DNA of 64,000 bases from Angiostrongylus vasorum. Its lineage: Eukaryota; Nematoda; Chromadorea; Rhabditida; Metastrongylidae. The DNA is taken from positions 1-64,000 of the forward strand of contig JADANN010000146.1 in the NCBI GenBank assembly GCA_018806985.1. The letters run 5' to 3'. Position numbers and translations under genes: made by a program. The notes below the pieces were generated by a model, which searched no databases, was not told the DNA's origin, and saw only the letters and a program-made list of their open reading frames with translations. This document shows, piece after piece, positions 48,254-59,392 of the stretch; position 1 is the first letter of the stretch; the number at the start of each line of letters is the position of its first letter.

Positions 48254-51200
48254 ATGTTCAATCCTCAAGCTGCTCGTAGGCCACCTGGCAGCATACAGCC
48301 GAATCCTGGTGCTCCTGTTCAAAGCCAAAGTGATATACACGCCAAAGAAAGGTGAAGTATTGTCAGGATCGGACCTCCTTTATTACAGTTTAGAATTTTT
48401 GGTTCTTCAACCATTTTTCAATGGGTTTTTTCCTGTCCAGCTTACAAATTCAAGATGTTCTCTTTCTTTGATAAGTTCTTTGATAACTTGTTCTTCCTTC
48501 TACCACAGCTGAGTCAAATGACTTCCTTGAATCAATGGAAGTGAGACAGCGTGGTCAACATGTATTCTTTCACTGATAAGCGTAGATGAGGCTCATAAAC
48601 GATCTTTATTCGACTAACGTTTCGTTGTCTTCGTCTTCATCAGAACCGATGATCCGGGTCAATGGTCCATCTATAGTCGGTGGAAATCAAGTTCTGTTTG
48701 GAATTTTTGTACTAGGATATAGTTTTGTACAGAAACGGTTTTGTAGTACACACCTGAAAGTAACCTGAAGAGGAACATAGGTCGGTAGATTTCCAAAAAA
48801 TGCTGCGGGTCAATGTGAGCAACTAATGACCTAAAATCTTCCTGATTGATGACCTAATTCCTCAGAAAATCTTCGAGATTTCTTATTTTCGTAGCATTGA
48901 ACTTATTTGCATTCCTCATCTGATAGATTGCTCAAATTAAACAACAGCTCCTTCGTCCACAAATAGTTCTTTCGCCTGAGTGGGACCACCTTGCTGTGGA
49001 ATATTTGTGACAAATTTCTCAGCAAACTTTTACGATTCTGAAATGTTCTCATAAGCACGAAATTTGCAAACCTACCTTATATTTTCTGAATTTAGACTCG
49101 CTGCGTATGTATACGAATATCTAGTTATCTCTGGTGCAACCAAGACTGCCGAAGTGTTTAAGGAGGAAGTGTTGAATGTATGTCTTATCGATGTTTGCGT
49201 TGTTTTTTAGGTTTATGATGGGTGGTGTTTATCTGAGTAGTCCTGGTTTCAGAATGTTGCTAATGGTCCTATAAAACCAACCGAAGTTGGCCCAGGATTC
49301 CTTCAGAATTGGTGGATGTGAGTAAGCTAGCAAAGTCCACATAGTTCAGTTAACCACTTCTAGTTTGGAAATATGAAGCCTTTTTTGGTGTTTCATTTTG
49401 GTTTTGTTATAAGTAAAGAAGACCTTACATTTTTTCGTTATTTCAAAGAATCCCGTCTTTGTATTTTGACTGTGTAGTAAAAAGTTTATATCAATTATTA
49501 GGCTTTTCTGGGATCTGTACTGTGCAGCTCCTGAAAGGAGAGATGGTCCTGATGGTCAGTCAACACAAGAGGCCAAAGCCTTTCATGACTTTGTGAGTAA
49601 TTCACATAGTACGAACTTTTCCCGGAAGTATCCCTACAAAATAAAGTTTTATGTGCTGAACTCAGTTATCGTAATTTCAGGGGGTTTGTTCCTGGTGGTT
49701 TTGGTCCACCTGGTCCGATGATGAATGGCATGCATGGCCCTGGGGTAAGTTCACCACCAGAAAGACTGGATTTTTTCGCAACATTGCTTAATTTTTTTCG
49801 TAGTGGACATATGTGAACATATAGTGTTCAGAAGAGTTGGTCTGTCGGAATTTCCATTGGTTTTCTCTGCTTGTTTCCTTTCTATTCCCGGTAATCGCGC
49901 TGAACTTGTTAAGACAATGGGTTGCATCTTTGGGTATTATAGCGCAATGCGACAACGGGCATGTGTTAAATAGCAGCAGTAAGTGTAGCAGACGATGAGG
50001 CGAGCGGACGGGGGGTGTGGGCGCTGGCGAGCGGAGTGAGAGCGATACGTCGTGCGGTGGGCGAGAGATGCAGCGCATGGTTAGCTGTGCGTGTGTGGGC
50101 GCGAACGTGTCGAGTTCATCGAGGAGAGCATGCTGAGGCGAACGAGGGGTTGCCGAGCGGCGATACTTTTGCGGTATGTGTTGGAAGGAAGTCTTTCCGG
50201 AGAGCAACCAGGCCACTGTAATGGTGCTGGTCTAGTGTTTGGGTAGTTTGATAAGCAATACTTGATGGTTTCTCCCAATTCTCTTAGGTACACTAATCAC
50301 GAGGGAAATTCTCAGCAGTGGTGAAGGCAGATTCATCACTTAGTTCTCTCTGTTCGGTCGAAGTTTTCTCCTTCACCCTTATTTTAGCGGTTGAATAAGT
50401 TTCTTTAACATTGAGAAAAGTAATGGTTTTCCTCTGCGAAGATGATGTAGTTTTCGTCTATATGTCTATTCTGTTGTCGCAGTACTAGATTTAGAGGTGA
50501 GTAAAATGGTATGCAGTGTGCTTCATTCAAACAAACTCTTCTGTCGAGCTAGCATAATTAAGATGAGTTCCATATCGGGCCGTTACGTCACCAACTTGTG
50601 TGTGTTATTAGGCTCCAGAGCTACTTTTATGAATTAGCCTTGGAGGTACATCTCGGTATTACAGTCAGATGTTGCAGATTTGGATATTTTCGATGCTGTT
50701 CTATTAGGAGTAGGACAGAAGTTCGCGTCTATGTGGATATTGTTGTATTAAACGGTAGTGGTTGTGGTTTGCGACTTTTCTTGAACAATGTTTAAGGATT
50801 TTTGGAGAAGCATGGACACTAAGCAAGTGTAGTCTATATGTTTATAAAGTTTACAACTTTTCACTCATTATTCCGTCATTCAGACGTCAGTGTTATTAGG
50901 AACGCACGACCTATACCTTCTGTTTTTTCTACCAACGGGTAATATAGGTCGCAATTTCGATAGTGGCGAATAAGGTCATTTCGATGAGGACAGCAAGGAG
51001 CTGCTGAGAATATGCAAAGTCCAGGGCGTGAAAATGTTGGTGAAACTAAACCATTTGATGTTTCTTGGTGTCTTCTTCGGCTTCTGTTATCATTCGTCAG
51101 TGATGACATGAGTTCCGTTGTAGTCAAAGAGTTGACCTAGTATAGCAGTTATGTGCATTTATACGCTTACCGTACCTCATTAAAAAATACTAAAATTGTC

Positions 51201-54200
51201 GACCATTTTAACAGACAGTGATTTTTAATGTAGGGGTGCTTAATACAGATGTGAAGCATGGACTCAATACCGCTTGTGGATTATATGGCAGGTAATAAAA
51301 GGAGAACTTTCTTAGGCTGGTAGTTGTTCTAACTATATATAGGGGATTATTTGCAGAATATACATGTTGTTTGCCATTTAGTTTACAGAGAAGTTATGTT
51401 ATTGTTGTTTTTTTTTCAGTAATTATTGCTCGAGAGTGCAAAAAGTGCGTCCCGAATGACAATATGACGAGCTCGACTGTTTTTGGGATCAAATTCGTAA
51501 TGTCGGGCGAGTGTAGCTCAGTAGTTAGAAATGCCTTGCAATGCACATGTAGTCTTTGATTCTATCACGCGCCCTGGACTCACTAAACCATATATCTCTA
51601 GACTTGTCTGGGAGGACAGCAACACTGAATTGATACATCGGTAGACTATCCTAAGACTTAGTATGCATTCAATCGCCCCGGACGATGCTTAGTGATGCCG
51701 AATGCATAACGCATTCCTCAGCCGTTGATCGGCACAAGAAGCTTTGACCTTTAAGCTTTAGTAAGTAATGTCACGGATTAGGCACTCTTCTTCTTCCCAC
51801 TTTTCTCGGTTTTTTTTTTCTTTGTTCATGCTGAATTAACGCGATCCCAACATGTAGTGACGACAGACAATGTACGGAGAGGGCATTAAAGTGACGTAGA
51901 ATTATTGACGAGACGATGGATGGCGAGAGTGCAGCCTCCTCGGATGGAGGCGGTGCTGTCGCACAGCACAGCATGGCCAACGACGCCGAGGAGGAGATTG
52001 TCAGCGCCGCCCGCCCTTCGAAGAAACGGAACAAACATTATCGTGTTTTCGAGATTTGCTTAGCCCAAGGCAAATCCCAGACAACGAACAAAACAGACAA
52101 TTTTGGATGAGACAAGGGGTCGATATGATGAGAAGTGGATGATTATTCTCATTGGTGATTCCCCTGAAACGTGAAATGATCGGATAGGCTAATAGCGGAC
52201 AATGAACGATTGTGCATATCTGCTCTTCATGAGGTGATTAGTGAACAACAGTGGTCAGAATATCCTGAGCACCCCTTTACAGAGATTTTTCAAGGCAGTT
52301 GAATGCTTAGTTGCAAACATTTCTGTATATTGTTTGTTCGCATAGTTAAGAAAATTTAAGCAATCAGTACATCTCAATTAGTGCGTATTTTTATGATTTG
52401 CTTAGGAAAATTTGCATTAGTTATTTCAGTTTCCTGGCGGCCCAGGAATGGGTATGCCTGGTCCTGAAGGGATGATACCAGGTTGGTGTTTAGGTAATAT
52501 GTCATTATCCATATTCGGGATCGTTGAGTAGAACATGGATCAATTCAAGGTCATCCCGGCGCGCCAGGATTCCCTGGTCGATTTCCGGGAAGAGCTGGCT
52601 GTCCACCTGGAGCAATGCCTCCTGCCGGTTTTGGAATGTTTCCTGGCGATCCACGAGCAATGCCTGGTCAACGGATGCCTCCGAACGCGGCTATGCGCAT
52701 GCCACCAGCATCCTTTGCACCGGGTGGGATGCGACCGGGTGCTCCAGGTCCTCCTGCTCCTCAAGGTTCACATGTTCTTTGATTTTAATCGGCACCACTT
52801 TTTCTTGTCAAACAATCGTTTTCATTCTTTTGAGGAATGAGATACGGAGCACCACCAGGAGGCGCATTCATGGACTCGCCGGGTCAGGCATTTCCTCCAG
52901 GTGCTGGTATGATGCCAAATGGTGGTGGAGTGATGTGTTCACAAGCTCCAGTTGGAATGTCGATGTCATCTCCCGGAATGCCTCCTGCTGCTGCAGCTGA
53001 TCCTCATGGCTTCATGATGAGTGGTATGCCATCAAGTTCCACAGCGATGCCGGTAAGCGATAGCTGTTCTTTTTGTTCTTGGGTGAAAATCCTCAACGGA
53101 TTTTTCACCGAAACTGGTTTTCAATATAATATGTCAATTGTTTAAGTTTGGTATGGGCGACACCTCAGTGACCATGGGTAATGGTATGGGACCAGGAGGA
53201 ATGGGCGGTGGGGGCCCTGGAGGTCCGGAAGGAGGTCCATTAACTGGTTTGTTGAATGGAGAAGAACTGAAACAATCGCCTGCTTCAACACCACGAGGTG
53301 GTGTGAACGGAGGAACACCGGCTCCACCAGGATCAGCACACAGCATGCAGCCAGCATCTGTGCCGGGTGGTACAGACCTTATGGATCAACAAAGCAGTAA
53401 GGTGAGTGGCGCATTATTTGTTCCATTTCGACTTTTGATTTTTTATCATTTTTGAGTTTATTGAAGATTTGGGAATGTTAAGGCTAGGCTGTTGTAGTGC
53501 AGTATGATTATGCACATTAAACTCGATGTCATTTTTCACTTATCCTCCAGTTTATTTCATGTTCGTAAAACAATGTGGTTGTAAAAATTAGTGAATTGAG
53601 GCATCCAGAGATAGGGTTGCCCTCCATAGAGATCAGTTTGGTAGAAATAAGGTCAAATGTCTTTCCCGTCTTTTTGTGACTATTACACCGCTCTTCGATA
53701 CTTATTCATTAGTCCGTGGTTTGTTTCACTGTACTGAGAAACAAGGGCAACCTCAGAACTCTTTCAAGTTGTACAATGGTTTCCATTTCTTGCTAAGAAT
53801 GATTTTGTTTACATGATGGGATGCACGAAGCTTTTTCTCTTCATATTTAAACTTGTAGTTGCAGTTCCGATTTCCATGTGAGAAATTCTCCATAATTCTT
53901 TTTTATCAAAATCTTTTGGGGTTTTTAACGTGTTATTTGCTGTGGCCAAAGTTTGTGAAGTCCAGTGATTGAGTCCATAAATTAGGATCTCTGAAGTTTA
54001 ACCTTTTTTTAATGTCCAAATTTGAACTCATAGTAAACTTTATTGACAGAAGTAAATGGCATTATAGCAAGCCTATTTTGCCAATGAGATGCAAGTCACT
54101 TATGCCTTTACCTTTTTTATGCGTTTTCAGCATCTTCGCTGTTTTAAGCTTTCCTACGCGTATCTGCCAAAATGTTTGAAAAAGACAGTAGTTGATGACC

Positions 54201-56530
54201 AGAGGATTCGGTATATATGATGGATGTTCAATATTTTAGTCATTTAAAGCATTCTCATCATGCAATCTGCCGAGCTTCTTGCTATATTGTTCTGACCATG
54301 ATTCAGGTTACCAGGTTGTTCGGAAATTAATTGCGGATTTCAGTCTGCATTTTTAAATTGGTATATCTCATCTCAGAATAAAGATTATTAATCGAAATAG
54401 AAACCCACCAATTCGATACATTCGTGCCAGCGATAACAAGTTTACCTATATAAGTTGTTTAGAATTCTGAGCTTCTGGAGAGGGTTGAGCGGTTGGAAGC
54501 GGTTTCGGCCTCACCTTGGTTTCCGAAAAATTTTTGGCACAGGAATTTTTCGGGATGTTTGAAGGGGTAATAGTCAGTATGCGAGAGATTTGGCTAGTAT
54601 GCTGGATGAAGCAGAGCCTCGTAGCTCAGCTCGTTCAACTTTTGCAGCGTCGGTACGCACTACCATGTGGCTGCACTGATCGCTTTCCGTTGACTAATGC
54701 AAAGTACAGCCACTGAAGTTTCTCGTACATTTCGCTGATTTCCTGGACGATTGCTGCGAATCCATCGAGGTCCAGTCACCGTGATGAGCATAGCCAGTTG
54801 TCGCTGAGGATCCATTTCTTACCGCATATTAAATTACGGTGTAGAAACGGGCCGTTCTGGTTAACAGAAGAAGCGTTGACGATCCCTCAAAACGGCGATT
54901 TCTTTGATTATTATCAATATGTGAAGCCTCGGGCTTCTGGTGCTTAGTTGAGGTGCTTACGGCGAGTTCTTTGCAAGCTCTGGAGTAGTTGTCCATATAT
55001 TTTCTTCCAATACAGCTTTCAGTTCATCATCGTCAGCGGCAGAATTAGGTCCGCGACCTCCCTCATTTTCAAGGTTTAATTCTCAACGACAAAGCTTTCC
55101 AAATCAACATTGCACTTGCGTTTTTTGGAACTTCTTCGGTCCCTTGTTTTGAGCCCTTTACGCTACGCTACGTCTGAATTTGAATTTGTAGTGGGAGATT
55201 TGTCGGAATTGCTGTTTTAGCACCAGAAATCTTAACCTTTAAAATTTGTCACATTTTATGTACACAGGGTTGTAGTACATGAATTGGGCTTTGCAGTTTT
55301 ATAACAATGCAGTATTCGAAAACAAGCTATTGATAAGACATGTACGAGACAAATGAATGTACAAATCCAACGTTGAATTCCGATCTGCCTACTATAACGG
55401 AAGGTAACATCATCAACCACGAAAAAGTCGTCGTAACTGGGCGTGAAAATTTGCCTTCAGCAAGCATATTGGTTCATCATGCTTGTCCAAGCCTGTTGTT
55501 GAACCGTTGTCTATGAATTTCTCTAGTTTGCCTTTTATCCTTTTTTTTCGGTCATATTTCAGTGGCTGGAGCTGAAGATAAGTCCGCATAAATGCGAGAA
55601 CAAAGGGGTAAAGGGTATAGACTGAAATGTCCTCTCTCAATAGCTTATAACTTAGACAAACAGCTATAGAACCCCTAAAAAGGTGAAGCAAGGAAATATG
55701 CGCGTGTATAGTAGACAATCCCTCAATAATCTAATATCTTAGTAATTTCGGAGTAGTTCTTACTTCCACCTTCTTGTTGCATAATTGCTAGCATATTCCT
55801 GGCTGAATATCATAACGATATATGTTTTTCCTTTTTCTCTCTTCTTTCTTCTTCTTTCCTTCAAGTGTTTTCGTTTAACTTCATTTTCGGAAATGCTTCC
55901 TGTGGTGTCAGTTCAATCAATGTACAAGTTTTTTTCGTTTTTTTAAAAGCAGTAGACAAAAACTTAAGTCTCCACTCGAGAGAGGAGGAACTTAAACTTA
56001 GCGAGTCTTCAGTTCTTCCAATTTCATGATTTGCTAACTCTTTATTCGCTGCCTAGTACAATTTTCCACGGTAGGGTGTTATGTGAATTACAACCATAAT
56101 AATGCTGAGATATATGCAAAATTCCGGACCCCGGGTTGTCTGCGGTGGGGATCGAAAACGCTGTTACACCTTCCGGAGGCTAACGCGCTCAGCACCACAC
56201 CATGAGAGTAACATTTCTCTCAGCTAGTTTGTCAGCATCATTTTGGTTGTAATTGTTGATTTGTTCTTTTTTTTTATTGTTGTGTTTCACTCGGTTAATA
56301 ATCAAAGCTTGTAACATCGAGAAGTGACTGCTACAGATTATGGAAATATCGTAAACATGGTAGTTCCTAGTGAGGATTGTTTCTAGTGTACAAACTTTTT
56401 TTTCAGCATTCCTCCGTTTTCATATGTCCATTTTCAGGACGACATCGAAGTGAGCAAAATCAAGCAAGGTTTACTAGATGATTTTGCTCCTAAGGAAGAA
56501 ATATCCTCTGGCGATCAACCGTATTTCTAA
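48254..56530 (+). CDS. sam-10: single-stranded DNA-binding protein SSBP/SSDP family (10 exons)
   Basis: SSBP/SSDP proteins bind LDB/LIM-domain-binding cofactors in the nucleus and stabilise LIM-homeodomain transcription complexes. Exons: 48254-48351, 49096-49177, 49253-49317, 49502-49592, 49681-49744, 52430-52481, 52550-52765, 52835-53052, 53147-53401, 56438-56530; about 410 residues (vertebrate SSBPs are about 360-390). The N-terminus has KERLAAYVYEYLVISGATKT, the LisH/LUFS dimerisation segment, then the LUFS signature NWWMLFWDLYCAAPERRD. The rest is Gly/Pro/Met-rich with many PGGPG and PPAGF blocks. The C-terminus is acidic (DDIEVSKIKQGLLDDF, then ending in YF). All junctions match in phase except exon 4 to 5, which is off by one base next to a run of five G (see findings). 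The start is the only ATG after an in-frame stop. Intron 5 (2.7 kb) and intron 9 (3.0 kb) hold foreign DNA. Confidence 0.9.
48545..48670 (+). repeat. element E single arm in SSBP intron 1
   Basis: GTATTCTTTCACTGATAAGC, CGACTAACGTTTCGTTGTC, TTCATCAGAACCGATGATCC match the left arm of the element at 7318-7815. Confidence 0.5.
49960..50215. other. GC- and CpG-rich pocket in SSBP intron 5
   Basis: This block has repeated GCGAGCGG, GTGGGCG and CGAACG words and is far richer in CpG than anything else in the window. Both strands are open here (142 codons on the minus strand at 49788-50216), but composition explains that. It could be an internal promoter or alternative 5' exon of the SSBP gene. I see no protein domain. 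Confidence 0.4.
51510..51757 (+). repeat. SINE-A copy, divergent, in SSBP intron 5
   Basis: The head GGCGAGTGTAGCTCAGTAGT then TAGAAATGCC is even closer to a tRNA box A than in the other copies. ATTGATACATCGGTAGACTA and TATGCATTCAATCGCC follow, and the tail is AAGCTTTGACCTTTAAGC. It is in the same orientation as the gene. The tRNA-like fold is incomplete, so it is not called as a tRNA gene. Confidence 0.6.
51916..52110 (+). other. uninterpreted 64-codon open frame in SSBP intron 5
   Basis: Starts MDGESAASSDGGG, then acidic NDAEEEIVSAA, then basic PSKKRNKHYRVFEICLAQGK, and stops after NKTDNFG. The first 110 bases are CpG-rich. The composition looks more protein-like than the reverse frame. 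No good donor site was found for joining it to exon 6, and I recognise no family. It may be an alternative first exon or a fragment of unrelated origin. Confidence 0.3.
54308..55240 (-). mobile_element. mariner-type (Tc1/mariner) transposon remnant in SSBP intron 9
   Basis: The right-reading minus strand gives, across frames, ADDDELKAVLEENIWTTTPE (the mariner N-terminal helix-turn-helix region, near 55050), then KLNELSYEALLHPAY and, after one stop, PNLSHTDYYPFKHPEKFL then KFFGNQGEAET (54645-54515). This corresponds to the mariner HPxYSPDLxPxDYhxF segment, which holds the last catalytic Asp of the DD34D triad. The left edge AGGTTGTTCGGAAATTAATT (54306 onward) looks like a mariner terminal repeat. 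I found no right partner. Stops and frameshifts show decay. Confidence 0.78.
56079..56257. repeat. MITE-D copy in SSBP intron 9
   Basis: Left end TTATGTGAATTACAACCATA; right end CAGCATCATTTTGGTTGTAA. The interior has CGGACCCCGGGTTGTC, TTCCGGAGGCTAACGCGC and AGCACCACACCATG. It ends about 180 bases before the last exon of the SSBP gene. Confidence 0.68.
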
Positions 56531-58715
56531 GTCGGCGCATTCCTCGTCATTGTCATGTTCATTTCAACGATGCACAATATGGTAGTGTTTGTGAGTCACG
56601 TAATCTCGCGGTGTTTTACTACTACTACTACTAATACTAATACTACTACTACTACTGCTACTACTACGCAATGTTGTTTCTATGGACTTCAACGGCGCAC
56701 CCTATTCAAAAACCAAATGCAGTTGTTGTGCTTCAAGAATTACACTATACTTAATGTGATACTCTTTTCTTTGTGCGCTCCCACCCATCCACCTGAACAA
56801 ACACGTATTCTTCCCCATTTCCGCATAATATTCTCTTCCACCATTGACCAACTTCTTACGTAATTCCGAGCTCGATTTCATCTCATCGTACATTTTCATT
56901 ACCCCGAAGATTACCTTCGTAGGTTTCCTCATATCACTTTTTTTCGAGTCGGATCTTTTCATTGTAAATCATTTGCGTTCTAATTGTCTACTGTTATTGC
57001 CAAAGTGCTGCGTGATAATCTCATCTACACCGAATTTCAGTACTCTTCACAGGTACTGTGCACAATGACGATCTTGTCATAAAGCGCTTAACACTTTAAC
57101 TTTATACAGATGGTGATTGCGCTGTATTATTACTGTCCTCAAGACTTTTACTTTTAGCGTAGTTCGCAATATTTCCATACATGCTCTTTCAGCGCCAGTG
57201 CACCCATACTAACTACAACGGTGTAGAAAAGATAATTTACTATGTCGACACGCAGTCCATTACACTAATCCTCATAATATTTAATCTCTCTGAAATGTTA
57301 ATCCTATTCACCATTCTTTCCAATTTTTTTTCTCACTGAACAATGGCAGTTTTCGTATTCGTATGCAACGACCTCCCTCCCTCCTTCCCTCCCTCCTGTT
57401 TTCCTAACTTGTAATACAGCGCATATTTTTGTGTTCGCGTAAATCTGTGCTGTTTTCTGCAGAAAATCGACTGTTTATGATTAGTAAGGTGGGATTTTGG
57501 GGATGTTAGGGTTGTGTGAACGTCGGACCACTTAGGCAGTGGGAACTGCTTGCAGTGGTCGAGGTGCGTTGTTTTGCTGTCGTTATTTCTTCTGTCTCAT
57601 ATGCTCGTTGCGTATTGCCAACTATTGTCGTCTTTTTTTTTACTTTGTTCTGTTTTTTTGTCTCTGGTTTTCTAACAGAATTAAAGATTGTGAGTAGATT
57701 GGCTATGTGCTCTTCATACCAACATATATATTACGCTTGGCTCAGCTTTTGAACTGCAAAATAGTAAATTTTATGACCGCTGTAGGTAGCTGTATCCGTT
57801 GGGGATTGAACCTGGAATCTTTGTGGACAAGTTTCGAATGGCTTCAAACTACACTATTTTTGCAGTGCTTTTTGGTTAAACGTTCATTAAACTCGATATC
57901 CGCGAAAATAGATGATTTTGATTGGTTTGCTAGCGGTTGCAATAATTTAATGTTTTGCTGTTCAAGAGTTGTATCTTGTCCGTTTCTAATTCTTCGTTGT
58001 TCACACTGAAATTCCATATTTCAACAACGTCTCAAGGCCTTCCACAAATCTAATAACGTTGATCGTATGAAGAGGATTCATGGTGCATTTATGTCTCAGA
58101 TTTCATATTGGTAGCATCCACCATGCTGTTACGTCTTGTCTACTTCCAGAAAGCATATTCCAGTTCGCTACAAACATGTCGAGTCTTTTATCTCTTTTCT
58201 TTTTCTTTCCTTTTTTATTTATTCACATTATACAGCGAATTAACATGAACCTAACATAAGCACATCACTATCTCGTTGAATGTTGTCCACAGTGTATCGA
58301 AGTTCTCTCTGTCTCTCTCTCTCTCTCTCCCCATTAACTATCTCGTTTCTGTAGCTATCGGCGATCTATTATGAGACTGACTGACTATAAAGTTCGTACG
58401 ATTCGAGCTGTGCTAAACATGGTTGTTATTGTGGTCTTCACTAGTTGCCGCTATCTGTCTGAAAATCAATGGCTGATGTTCGTCTTATTTATGAAATTCT
58501 GTCAAATATTATTAATTGGTTTCAAACTTGTAGATCGGCCACGTTTCTTTTTTTCGTGGGATTTCATGCTCGTCGTAATGTCTTGGATTACTCTTGTAAG
58601 GAAAATAAATAATATTCATCTTTATGTGTTGTTTACTGTATTACACGTCATCTCGTGAAGATTTCTGATTGTTATACATTTTCTTCTGCTTTGGTTATTT
58701 TTCCAAAAATTAGGA
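56531..58715. other. intergenic region between the SSBP gene and mac-1
   Basis: Includes an (ACT)n-type tract at 56616-56668, a CTCC-rich pyrimidine tract at 57370-57398 and a (TC)n tract at 58302-58330. Several plus-strand frames here are rich in hydrophobic residues, but they are AT-driven and have no conserved motif. The 2.2 kb gap is longer than a typical nematode operon spacer. Confidence 0.5.
58706..58713 (+). promoter_or_regulatory. candidate splice-leader acceptor directly before mac-1 ATG
   Basis: The sequence AAAAATTAG then GA then ATG places a 3' splice acceptor two bases before the start codon, as often seen where nematode genes are trans-spliced. Confidence 0.4.
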
Positions 58716-59344
58716 ATGAAAGGTAAGCAGAATGAGGGTTTCGTCAGTGATCCGAATTTGTTACCAAGGATCCGGCAGTACTGCTTCAATTTTCCTGATC
58801 AGAAGTTTTTCCGAGCTGAGGATGTTGCATTCGATCTGCAACAAAAAATACCAGTAGGCTTTCAAGGTTTTCATACAGATATACATATATTTATATGTGT
58901 GTACATATATGTGTTTGTACAAGCGTATCCATGCATATGCATACGTTCTTTTTTTTATTTATTTTTACATGAGTTGTCACTACATCTACTGTGAGGATCC
59001 CAGCACTTCTTGCATTTGATTCGTTTTCTTCGCATTCATCGTCATGAAAGGCTTCGAACACTGCGTGTTCTTTGTGCTTCTCCTTGAGGATGTCATGTTC
59101 TTTATGAATGTAGAATGCTGACCGAGTCGATTCTCCTTGCACTCCTGGAGTTTTCGAGCTAAAGTGCTCCCGGGTGTATTGCATTATAGCGTTAGGGGGG
59201 TGGAACCAGAATTTTCCTTCCTGAAGGACTGTATCACTGACCTCTGCGCCAGACCCTCCACATACGCGTTATATATTCATGTACTTCTCTATATATACAT
59301 ATATGCAAATACATATATGTACACATACGTGCATATATACACAT

Positions 59345-59392
<48 letters not shown>

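Noticed and set aside
49788..50216. 142-codon minus-strand frame
   Set aside because: It lies in CpG-rich low-constraint sequence and is open in the other strand too; composition, not selection, explains its length.
51516..51585. Possible tRNA gene
   Set aside because: The A-box region is good, but the rest follows the SINE-A consensus and no cloverleaf with matching acceptor stem can be made by eye.
52524..53000. 158-codon plus-strand frame rich in Ser, Arg and Trp
   Set aside because: Wrong-frame shadow of SSBP exons 7 and 8; the correct frame gives the Gly/Pro/Met-rich sequence with fitting splice phases.
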